Below are positions 54,250 to 63,576 of a stretch of DNA of 64,000 nt, in pieces. Source of the stretch: Daphnia carinata (taxonomy: Eukaryota; Arthropoda; Branchiopoda; Diplostraca; Daphniidae); assembly GCF_022539665.2 (NCBI RefSeq), contig NC_081335.1:7502001-7566000 (forward strand), in the 5' to 3' direction. A program made the position numbers and the translations under genes. The notes beneath the pieces are model-generated. The model saw nothing but the letters and a program-made list of their open reading frames with translations. It had not been told where the DNA came from and made no database searches. Each line of letters opens with the position of its first letter. The first letter of the stretch is position 1.

Positions 54250-54591
54250 GGCATCGATGGTTGCCATCCTCATCTACGACTGGACCCAACTACCAGAGAA
54301 AACGGTCGAGGTGGGTCAGCCAGACGCCTCTTTCCCCGGAGCCCGACAGCCAGGAATCATGGGAAATCGAGCGTCAGCGTAACGAGCGTCGCATCGAGGA
54401 AAGGACGGCCGCGCTAACACGCTAACTAAGCGTGGACCTTTTCGTCGACGACTGGGGAGGCGCGGTAAATACCCTATAGCTGATTTTAGACCTGGGCCTC
54501 GCGAAACGTCACTCTCCTCTGTACAACTGGTCACGAGACCTGTGCGACACAGCTAGGAAACGTCAGAAGCGCGACCCTAACGTCCAACACT
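54250..54591 (+). pseudogene. Accessory ORF of G, degenerate second copy
   Basis: Begins ATGGCATCGATGGTTGCC, like copy 1, and follows it at DNA level to GAAACGTCAGAAGCGCGACC. Frameshifts and stops break it. The stretch 53750-54240 has thus been duplicated in tandem, with about 500 bp offset. Confidence 0.7.
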
Positions 54592-55474
54592 GAAAACCAC
54601 AGCACAAGAAAAAAGGGGCCGAAAAGGACACTGAAAAATTTTATATACTCTCACCCCACATAGTTGTGTTTATTCCCTGTAGTCTAGGACTCTATCTTAT
54701 TTTTTCCCTCTTCCTATTATACTCGCTGATCTTAACAAAATAAACACATTAGGAAGCACATGCTTCGCCCAACTATTCATTGTAGAAATTCAGGATACGA
54801 AACTAAATAAGAGTGTTATCAACTAAAGCCTGAAATATATAAGGAAATGGAAAGTAGAAGAACAAAATTATTTCCCACATTTTTACCGCCGCTTCACAGC
54901 TATAATTTTTATATGTATAAAACCAAAGAAAGAAATATATCCATTTGAGATATCTCAATAACGTCTTTGACTACGACCTCCGAGTCGCAGTCGGACGCTA
55001 TAACGTTACGCCATGCAGCCAACGACCATATTCCAAATATATCATAGGTTGTTAGCCACAAATCCTTCCTCATCAACCATACCAACTTATAGGACCACTG
55101 CACTTCGTCATTTCTTCTTTCACTTTTTCTTATTTCTCTATCTCCAATTAATAAAGAGTAGTAAATCTAACTATACAAGAAATGGAAGAAAAACGAACCG
55201 TCGTGCGTCCTTGGAACAACGCTACTCGACGCTACACAGCAATGAATAATCACGAAAACGTCAACGAAAACTGACACCTGTTGAAACAACCTCTCTCTGG
55301 TTCCTCGTGCATAAAAAATATAGACAATAGTCAATATATCTCTCTAGACCTACCGCTCTTTCACTAAGGACAGAAAAAAAATACGCTTATTTCTCGAACC
55401 TCCCACGTCTGGGATAAATTTCCCTTGTTTCAAGCGAGCCGCTTTTCTCCCCCCCCCCCCCCCAATATTGTAAG
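54592..55474 (+). other. G 3' spacer with tRNA-like repeat and poly-C tract
   Basis: Follows the C spacer (39670-40770 and 41690-41870) at DNA level, with the region of C accessory ORF 2 missing. Minus-strand tRNA-like copy at 54951-55020 (anticodon stem TCCGA/TCGGA, loop CTGCGAC). A run of about 15 C at 55449-55463. Ends at TAAG, the presumed TSD of F. No gene. Confidence 0.6.
54951..55020 (-). repeat. tRNA-like repeat, copy 4
   Basis: Minus strand: TGGCGTAACGTTATAGCG as D arm and a perfect 5-bp anticodon-type stem TCCGA/TCGGA. The T arm is degenerate. Same family as the three copies in C. Confidence 0.5.
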
Positions 55475-56222
55475 TGTAACGAATCGTCTAGCGAAGCCCC
55501 TTCTTTCCTCCTTTCTCCAAATAGACTAGAATCGTATACCTGTAGCCCCTTGTGACTCAGAACTTTCACTTACTAACCTAGTTTTAAAAAGTCCCTTAGA
55601 AATATAATAAAAAAAACGAAGACATGTCCCGGCACGTCGGCTAAAAATAGATTTATTTCAGTTCGTCTGAGATTGCCCGAAATGGCCTAAAGTCGCCCGA
55701 GCGATTTTTAGCTATCGTCCAAATTCGTTCGATACCGCCCGAATTTGCCCGCCTATGCCTCGCCATTGCGCCCAAAATCGCCCGATACCGCCCGATATTG
55801 CCGCCTATCCTTTAACACTGTGCCGTATGGTTCTCACAGTCGATGGAAAACATATAAAAAGCCATCGGCAACTCACAATAGTTAGTCGTCCCTTGAGAGA
55901 GCTATCTCGTGTGTACCTCAGCCTTCTTCCGAGCCGCTACCTCATCCTCAGAAGCTGAAGCGTAAGTTCCCTTCTTAGCAATATTCTCTACTTGTCTTAG
56001 TTGCCCCTTAGTAGTGTATGCCCAAGTAACGGTCACGTAATTGTAGGCCTTCGCCTCTTCCGTGCTGATTTAATTGATTATTTGCGGTATATAATACACG
56101 TTTATTCTTTCATACACGTATTGTTTTACGCTTATTTATACACGACATTGTGAGTAACAGCGCCGCACTTAGTTATTTTTCCGTATTGGAGGCAACATGA
56201 CAACGTCGTGTTTTCCTTTACA
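55475..56222 (+). repeat. 5' LTR of element F (748 bp)
   Basis: TGTAACGAATCG...CCTTTACA. Contains a tract rich in GCCCGA units (55675-55805) and TATAAAAA at 55853-55860. The 3' partner lies outside, so the end is set by the terminus and the primer-binding site. Confidence 0.85.
55853..55860 (+). promoter_or_regulatory. TATA box in F LTR
   Basis: TATAAAAA with initiator-like sequence about 30 bp downstream (ACAATAGTTAGTC). Confidence 0.6.
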
Positions 56223-56224
56223 TC

Positions 56225-56238
56225 TGGTGGCAGCGGTT
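56225..56238 (+). other. Primer-binding site of F
   Basis: TGGTGGCAGCGGTT, identical to that of C. Confidence 0.6.
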
Positions 56239-56254
56239 ATTGAACTCACCTACA

Positions 56255-59200
56255 ATGTCGTTGTATACAGGTGCTAAGCCTAAGACAAAACGTACATTTT
56301 TCCAAAAAACTAGCAAATCTGATAACATTTTCACGACAGTTTTTGATAACCCAAATTCCGCAACTGAATTAACTCAGTCTGAGACTTATATGACCTTTAA
56401 CCCCTTACCCTTCCGAAAGAGATCTACCCGTTCTACACTCAATTACGTACCTTTGAGTCAAGTAGATAACCCCGAAGCTATTATACGTTCCAAGAAGATA
56501 CGTATCCAAGAAACCGATAAAACAAACCTATCCCTGGTAGATAAAATTGCTAATTTCTTTTCACCAAAGAAATCGACAAAACAGTCTAACTTAACAATAA
56601 GCTGTGAAATTCCACACGGAGAGTATACCAAAATAGAAACCATAGCTACCGAACTAAGCCCTATTGCCCCGGCGACACAGACCGCCTGTATTCCTGAATC
56701 ACGTAGTGTAAGCGAAACCTCAAACATCCGTCTAGCAACTGACGAAGCAGGCCAAACACAAAGCAACGTCCCGACAAACAACTCGGTTCTAGAAGAAACT
56801 ATCACCGATCAACAAGTCAAGAAGATCAGCATAGGGAACAACGAAACTATCATACCCCACCTCGATTTAGTAGACAAACACACGGACGAAACTGTCAGCG
56901 GAAGCCTAGAAGCCAACAAAAATCCTAACACTCCATATCCCTCTCCTACCGCTTCCGATTCATTCTTCGAGTTGGTCGATCGCCTCTCAGGTCACCTCCA
57001 CATTGCACCACCAAATACCACCACATCACCGGCAAATATCGCATCACACCCGCTCAACTCCACGTTAGAAGTCATTAACAATCCTATACCTTTTGTACCT
57101 TACGTCGGTATCGAAGGCATCCTTGCAGCGCTAGGCCAACACAGCAACGCTATCGGCCTAGAGGAAGAGGGCACCGACATAATCGAGTTTCCACTCAAAG
57201 CCGAACCAACGCATGGAAAAGTGGATAATCACCACCAGCATCGTGACACTACACAATCAATACGCCCATATACTTCGGCAGGAATTACAACGTATACGGC
57301 CGGCATACCCGCAAGCCAGTGCAATAATCAGCTATATCACAACGATACTAGAGGACATTCCGTCCGAACAACAAATCCACTCACTTCGACAAGCCATTCA
57401 GCGCGCATACCTGGGGATTTGCGATCAACACTCCCATTTTCCACTTCCACCTCACTTTTCCGACCTATTGCGCAAATTAACCAAACTCGTAGGGAGAACG
57501 AAACTCGCGGAAGCCCAAAAAGCCACACAACAGCAAGCGAACGATCTGATAGCCCTTTTGTGTGCATTTGTGACCGCTGCCTTAACCGAAATCAAATCAA
57601 TCATCGAATTCATCAAAGTAACGGGCCAATTCGTGCAAACAGCGCAGACATACACAAACGTGCTCCGGAAGCAAGCCAACCCCAAGCACGCGACACGCCA
57701 GGGAACCCACTCTCTCATACGGCCACTCGAAACCCTTGCAGCGACTCTGAACACCAAGCATCAGATAGCAATCACGCTAATTTGTACCAGAATCAGACAA
57801 TTGATCAACCCCTTGTTAAACCTCAGCCGCGTCACAGTTCTCCCACCGCCAGTGAAGGCCAAAATCCAATTCCTCGGAATCCAAATACAAACCGTCCAGT
57901 TTATTGCCCGCCACAAGAAATACAAAACTCTTACACTATCGGGATTGATACTAACCGAGCTCAGCCTCTAAACCAAAACGACACACACACATTGTACCCA
58001 AAGGGAGCGGACTATCAGACAGCCGAAGAACAAACAAACGCCTGGGGATACCTCGGTGACCACTCACCCACCAAGAGGACTACAGACCAAGAGCAGTTAT
58101 TCAAGGAAACAAAGGCCCACAATCACAGTGCCCAGAACAACCAAGAAATGGCATCACCATCACATACTTACCGTAAAACCGAACAACGAAAAGGCAGGGA
58201 AGCCATCACCATGCTGAATCAACTACAAAATTTTTCGGGAAGTCCCGCCGTTCGCTTCGACCGCTGGATCAAACTTTTCGACAACGTCGTGGATATGTCC
58301 AACTGGGACAATTCCGAAATAATCAGCTTGCTGTCAACTAAAATGTCAGGCGAAGCTTACGACTTACTGCAGAATATCTTGGAATCCAGCGATACTTACG
58401 AGTACGAAGACATCAAAAAACTCTTCCAAGAAAATTACCACGGTTCCGAAGACATCGACTTTTACCAAAGCCAGTTCGACGAAATTCAGCGGAAACCAAA
58501 AGAAAATATTTTAAACTACGCCTATAGATTAAAAACCCTCTATAAACGAGCTTATCCCTCTAATTGTCAAGAAACGCCAGAAGAACAAACAACTCAATTA
58601 AGACTACTTCGGCAAAAATTTCTACAAGGGCTCGAACCTGAACTACAAAACATTGTAAGACACAAAATGGTGTCTAGCTTCGAAGAATTGGTGTCTATCA
58701 CACAGAAATACGCCAAGCGCGTCCAGTCGGACACAATAGAAAAAGACAAACGAATATTTGTCAACGCAGTAACCAGTACACAAAATGATACAGCGATACT
58801 ACAAGCAATCGAAAAACAAAGTGACCACATTAACTCTATCGCCTCTACCCTGAAGATAGCCACCACGGAGCCCACTCGGCAAGAAACTAACACATCTCCT
58901 GATTTAAACAACAAAATCGATCGCCTAACGGATATCATCACAAATCTCGGCAACCTCATGCGAACAAACTTCCGCCAAGAGAATGGAACCCGCCAACCAA
59001 TAAGAAGCAACTCCAATTATTTCCCAAACCAATCAAAGCAAGTCAGTTTCCCTAACCCCGCCCCGCGCAACACTTTCACTCGCCAAAACCAAACAAACGG
59101 ATTCCGCCAGCCATTCACAAACGCCTTCGGCCAAGGCGACGAAAATATCTCAGGTCAGCAACCTCCCCAACAAAACAGGCCAATGCAAAACGCCGTAGGG

Positions 59201-59395
59201 TGCTCCAACTGCGGTCTCACTAACCATAGCATCGAATCTTGCTTCCGCTATCTAAAACGGCAGACAGCACCAGGCACGCCACCTACCTGTTATGTTTGCC
59301 AACAATTGGGCCATATAGCAAAGTTTTGTCCCAATAAGAGAAACTTAATAAGATCCAACGAAACTAATGACTCTATGAATCAGGGAAACGAATAA
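56255..59395 (+). CDS. gag: F Gag (about 1,046 aa)
   Basis: ATG 56255 is the first one behind the primer-binding site. Residues 1-640 are polar, Thr/Asn/Pro-rich and probably disordered; part is overprinted by another ORF (57213-57971). The capsid-like Gag domain spans about residues 650-840 (SGSPAVRFDRWIKLFD, LFQENYHGSEDIDFYQ, ILNYAYRLKTLYKRAY). A Gln/Asn-rich basic linker follows, then two CCHC knuckles, CSNCGLTNHSIESC and CYVCQQLGHIAKFC, near the end. It should form the particle and bind RNA. The frame ends at TAA 59393-59395, two codons behind a GGGAAAC slippery site. Confidence 0.9.
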   Translation: MSLYTGAKPKTKRTFFQKTSKSDNIFTTVFDNPNSATELTQSETYMTFNPLPFRKRSTRSTLNYVPLSQVDNPEAIIRSKKIRIQETDKTNLSLVDKIANFFSPKKSTKQSNLTISCEIPHGEYTKIETIATELSPIAPATQTACIPESRSVSETSNIRLATDEAGQTQSNVPTNNSVLEETITDQQVKKISIGNNETIIPHLDLVDKHTDETVSGSLEANKNPNTPYPSPTASDSFFELVDRLSGHLHIAPPNTTTSPANIASHPLNSTLEVINNPIPFVPYVGIEGILAALGQHSNAIGLEEEGTDIIEFPLKAEPTHGKVDNHHQHRDTTQSIRPYTSAGITTYTAGIPASQCNNQLYHNDTRGHSVRTTNPLTSTSHSARIPGDLRSTLPFSTSTSLFRPIAQINQTRRENETRGSPKSHTTASERSDSPFVCICDRCLNRNQINHRIHQSNGPIRANSADIHKRAPEASQPQARDTPGNPLSHTATRNPCSDSEHQASDSNHANLYQNQTIDQPLVKPQPRHSSPTASEGQNPIPRNPNTNRPVYCPPQEIQNSYTIGIDTNRAQPLNQNDTHTLYPKGADYQTAEEQTNAWGYLGDHSPTKRTTDQEQLFKETKAHNHSAQNNQEMASPSHTYRKTEQRKGREAITMLNQLQNFSGSPAVRFDRWIKLFDNVVDMSNWDNSEIISLLSTKMSGEAYDLLQNILESSDTYEYEDIKKLFQENYHGSEDIDFYQSQFDEIQRKPKENILNYAYRLKTLYKRAYPSNCQETPEEQTTQLRLLRQKFLQGLEPELQNIVRHKMVSSFEELVSITQKYAKRVQSDTIEKDKRIFVNAVTSTQNDTAILQAIEKQSDHINSIASTLKIATTEPTRQETNTSPDLNNKIDRLTDIITNLGNLMRTNFRQENGTRQPIRSNSNYFPNQSKQVSFPNPAPRNTFTRQNQTNGFRQPFTNAFGQGDENISGQQPPQQNRPMQNAVGCSNCGLTNHSIESCFRYLKRQTAPGTPPTCYVCQQLGHIAKFCPNKRNLIRSNETNDSMNQGNE
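57213..57971 (+). CDS. Overprinted ORF inside gag of F (252 aa)
   Basis: Lies in the +1 frame relative to gag, ATG 57213 to stop 57969-57971. It has long apolar helices (QQQANDLIALLCAFVTAAL, TEIKSIIEFIKVTGQF, AITLICTRIRQLINPLLNL) and a basic C-terminal part. The gag frame over the same bases is low in complexity. Element C has an ORF in the same relative frame and place. One or two helices could be membrane-seeking. Unknown function. Confidence 0.65.
   Translation: MEKWIITTSIVTLHNQYAHILRQELQRIRPAYPQASAIISYITTILEDIPSEQQIHSLRQAIQRAYLGICDQHSHFPLPPHFSDLLRKLTKLVGRTKLAEAQKATQQQANDLIALLCAFVTAALTEIKSIIEFIKVTGQFVQTAQTYTNVLRKQANPKHATRQGTHSLIRPLETLAATLNTKHQIAITLICTRIRQLINPLLNLSRVTVLPPPVKAKIQFLGIQIQTVQFIARHKKYKTLTLSGLILTELSL
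59383..59389 (+). promoter_or_regulatory. -1 frameshift slippery site GGGAAAC, F gag/pol
   Basis: G GGA AAC in the gag frame. The pol frame (-1) is open from 59371, so the overlap is only 25 nt and contains this heptamer. GGGCCGGCC a few bases downstream may help fold a stimulatory structure. Confidence 0.8.
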
Positions 59396-62300
59396 GGGCC
59401 GGCCATAGAGTGGGGTCGACGGAGAATAGGTCAGTAAGCCCCGAAATGTTACCATCAGTCGCAAAAATTACAGCATTCAGTAAATCAGCAGCCCCACGAC
59501 TTTCGATAGAAATTCATGATATTCCGTTCAAAGCATTGTTCGATACTGGCGCGGCCAGAAGCCTATTACATATAGATATTTTTAATCAAATGGCGTTGGA
59601 ACATCAACTAAGTTGCTCTGAGTCCGACGTAGAGTTATACGATGTGCACAATAAGAAATTGTTCACGTTAGGGTTAGTTTCCCTACCCATGGTTTACGGC
59701 GCCAATATACTAGAACAAGAATTTATCGTCACGAACGGTATATCTGAAGCATGTATATTGGGTTTGGACGCCGCAGACAAACACGAGTTTATTTTTGATG
59801 GCCGCTCTAAAACTATATTTCTTGCCCGTGACGGACCAGGAAGTAATCAAAAAATCAAGCAGGAAAGGTTATTGCCAGAAAACCAAGAGCCGACAGTTAA
59901 AATAGCAATGACCTTAGTCAAGAGGGTTCTAATTGCCCCCAGATCTTCGCAAGTTGTAGAGGCCACATTTAAGGAAAATGGTGATAACATGGACACCAAT
60001 ACTCTATTCTTGTTTTCCCAGGGTATGGATTTACCCGAGGGAATATTTATAGGCAATTTTATCAACGCTAGAAAAGATAACGGAAAATATCAGATCGTCG
60101 TGGAAAATAAATCTAATAGGGCACATACTCTGCCGAGAGAAAGTTCCTTAGGAGAAGTAGAATTCTCTTGTCAACTGATAGGCAAAGTTTCATCAGGTCA
60201 AGAGTCTGCTTCCCTGGTGAATTCTCAGGACGAAGAGTGCGTACCCGAACCAGATGTAGACCCCCAATATAAAAAACCCTTGGCGGCACTTCTCAAAGAA
60301 TTTACCGACTTATTCGCGACAAAAGACTCTGGGCTAGGAAGTACTGGTTTAATCACACATTTCATCGACACAGAGGGAAAAGGGCCTATTCGACTTCGAC
60401 CTTACCGCACAGGCCAAGGCCAAAAAGAGGAATTAGAGAGACAGATAAAAGAAATGTTGCAAGCAAACGTAATAAGGCATTCCACATCCCCATGGGCAGC
60501 ACCAGTAATTTTGGTAGTTAAGAAAACAGGAGAAATGCGTTTTTGCATCGACTATAGGAAACTAAATAATTTAACAAAAAAAGACTCTTATCCACTTCCG
60601 AGAATTGATAGCACTCTAGACCGTCTATACGGAAAGAAGTTTTTCACAACTTTGGACTTGGCTTCAGGCTATTGGCAGATCGAGCTAGAAGAATCATCTA
60701 AAGAAAAAACTGCCTTTATCGTTGAAAATAATCTCTACGAATTCATTAGAATGCCCTTTGGATTGTGTAATGCGCCGGCTACCTTCCAACGATTAATGAA
60801 CCATATACTTCGAGATGTAGCAGGACAAAAAGCCCTAGTATATTTGGATGACGTAATTATTTTTTCCGACTCCTTCGAAAGTCATCTAAGCGACATTCGA
60901 GAAGTCTTTTCTTTAATTAAAAACGCGGGACTAAAATTAAAACTCAAGAAATGTCAATTTATGAAGCAATCAGTAAATTACCTTGGGCACATCATTTCTA
61001 CCGATGGCATCGGTCCTGACCCAGATAAAATAGACAAAATCGCCAACTATAAAACTCCAACTTCAGCAGAAGAAGTGCGATCGTTTTTAGGCCTAGCAGG
61101 ATATTACCGACGTTTCATTGAAAATTTCGGGGCAACTGCCCAACCATTGACCGCAAAAACTCATAAAAATGCACTAAACAAGCCCTTCGTTTGGACTGAT
61201 GACGACCAAACAGCTTTCGAAAAACTCCGCACATGTTTAATCACTCCCCCACTATTAGCCTACCCTAACTTTGATCTCGAATTTTTATTATTCACCGATG
61301 CCTGCGATTACGGTATTGGCTCGGTCCTCTCACAGATACAGAACGGTGTAGAGAAACCCATAGCATACGCAAGTCGGCAACTAAAACCGGCCGAACAAAA
61401 ATACGCCACAGTAGAAAAAGAGGCATTAGCCGTTGTATTCTCTATCAAACATTTCCGACACTACTTACTAGATAAGCCATTTACAGTGATTAGCGATCAC
61501 CGCCCCCTCCAATGGTTAGAAGAACAAAAAGACAACAACGGCAGATTAGGCCGTTGGGCTATCTTATTAGCCGGTACCAATTACAAAATTAAGTACCGAC
61601 CAGGCCGGGTGCACCAAAACGCCGATTGCCTGTCACGCCTTCGCGTCGCCCACATCCATGAGAATAACGTAGAAATAGATATCATAGCTAGCCAAACAGA
61701 AGATCCACTATGTCAAGCAATAAAGAAATATCTAGATGAAGGAGTTCTTTCAGAAGAGGACGAAAAAAATATGCCAATTTGGGCAAAGGAAATTAGCTTT
61801 TACCAAGTTACAAGTGGTGTGCTGTACAGAATCGAAACACCGACGGCAAAAAGCAAGCGAAATATTTTAAACCCCCAAGTTATTCTGCCCCTTACCTTAC
61901 GACGTGTAGTATTAAAACAAATGCATGACGAACCTATGTCAGGTCATCTTGCCTTCCTTAGAACCTATCTAAAAGTTAAAAATAATTACTATTGGCCCAC
62001 GATGAGAAAAGATATAAAGGAATACTGCTCTGCTTGTGAAATTTGCATCGCCAATACTAACTCCAACCTCAGAGCCTTCCTCTTTCCACATGAACTAGCT
62101 AAGTTCCCATTTCAGATTATAGGAATAGATTTTTTAGGCCCCATCCAACCAATATCCCCTAATGGGAATAACTGTATTTGCGTAATCACCGATTACTTCA
62201 CAAAGTACGTAATTGCTGTCGCCCTACCCGATCAAACCGCCCGTACCACGGCCGAATGTGTATATAAAAATGTGGTATTGACCCATGGGGCCCCACTAGC

Positions 62301-63306
62301 TATCGTCTCAGATAGGGGACCGAATTTTACCTCCGGTCTCTTCAAATATTTTTGCAAAAAACTTAACATCGAACAAAGATTCACTACGGCTTATAACCCG
62401 GCAAGCAATGGGGAAACGGAAAGATTTAACCGAACCCTCACGACTATGTTAAGAAAAGAACTCGTAGACGGGCAACATCATAATTGGGAAGATGTATTGG
62501 GAGAAATCTGTTTTGCATACCGAGCATCCGTTCACTCCTCCACCAACGAGTCACCTTACTACATGATGCACGGTAGGGATTGTAACATGCCCATAAACAA
62601 AATTCTGGGAGCAGTTCCCGAAGCCGTACCGTCATCGGGTGGCTACGTTGACACGCTATTAGAAAGACTAAGATACAGTTTCCAGCGAGCACGGGAAGAA
62701 AACGAGAAAGCCAGAGAACGCCAAAAAGAACAATACAACAAAAGGGCAAAAACATTCGATTACAAACCGGGAGATAGAGTCTTGTTAGATGTCCGTGTTG
62801 TGCAAAAAGGAGACAACAGGAAGTTTACATCGAAATTTCGAGGCCCTTATCGCATCGTTAAAGTGTACTCAAATCGCACGGTGGACATAGCAGACAATTC
62901 ATACAACTGCCAGCTAGTGCACAGTAACCGGCTTAAACCTCTGTACGAGACTATGTTATGGACGGACGAACCCATGCCAGACGTCGAGTCTTCGGTCGAA
63001 CCAAATGACAGATTCCGGAAGCACATCGCTACTCAAACTCGTGTAGAGGAACAATCCGATAGTGAAAGCGACTCCGACCAGAATATAGTGGAACAAAGTG
63101 ATGTTATGGACGATATCGAGCTTGAAAATATTGCGTCCCAGGGTGTGGTTACATTGGAACCAACAAGTGCAACCGTGCCAACCCCAGAAGACATTGCCCC
63201 CGAACACGTGTGCAATACTCCTATTGAAAATCCGGATGAAAACCTCCCACGGTTGCGTGCCAGGTCAACGATCAGGCCAAGGACACGTCTTATAGCGGAA
63301 ATTTAA
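59390..63306 (+). CDS. pol: F Pol (protease, RT, RNase H, integrase)
   Basis: Entered by frameshift; the frame runs to 63306 without a break. Protease ALFDTGAARSLLH and CILGLDA. RT has FCIDYRKLNNLT, TTLDLASGYWQIEL, MPFGLCNAPATFQ and YLDDVIIFS near 60841. RNase H has FTDACDYGIGSVL, ATVEKEALAVV and HQNADCLSR. The integrase zinc domain has MSGHLAFLRTYL and YCSACEICIAN. The DDE core has GIDFLGPIQ, VSDRGPNF and NGETERFNR; then the GPY module FRGPYRIVKVY and an acidic tail follow. All catalytic residues are present. Env is absent where C and A have it, at least within the window. Confidence 0.95.
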
Positions 63307-63576
63307 ACTAAAACACGAACAGCTGTGTGGAATAGTGGCGGCCTTATAAACATTTTTGACCTTAGAAAAAAAAAAAAAAAACAATAAACGAATAAAAAAG
63401 GTTAAGTGCTACAAACGCTCAAGTGGGACCGTCGCGACCGTTTACAACCCGGACGAAAACGCCCTAACAAGTTCATGAACTCTATGCCACATTGCAAGTG
63501 GGACGAGAGGAGTATTTAAGCAAACCAGAAACGACGAACAAGCATCCACTTCACCTCCACTTCTCTTCCAAGCAGA
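63307..63576 (+). promoter_or_regulatory. Promoter-like block ahead of the F accessory ORF
   Basis: GTCGCGAC (63431-63438), palindrome AGTTCATGAACT (63470-63481) and TATTTAAG (63513-63520), then ATG 63577. About 30 bp behind the box is GCATCCACTTCACC, shared with B. Everything lies between pol and the accessory ORF. Confidence 0.5.
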
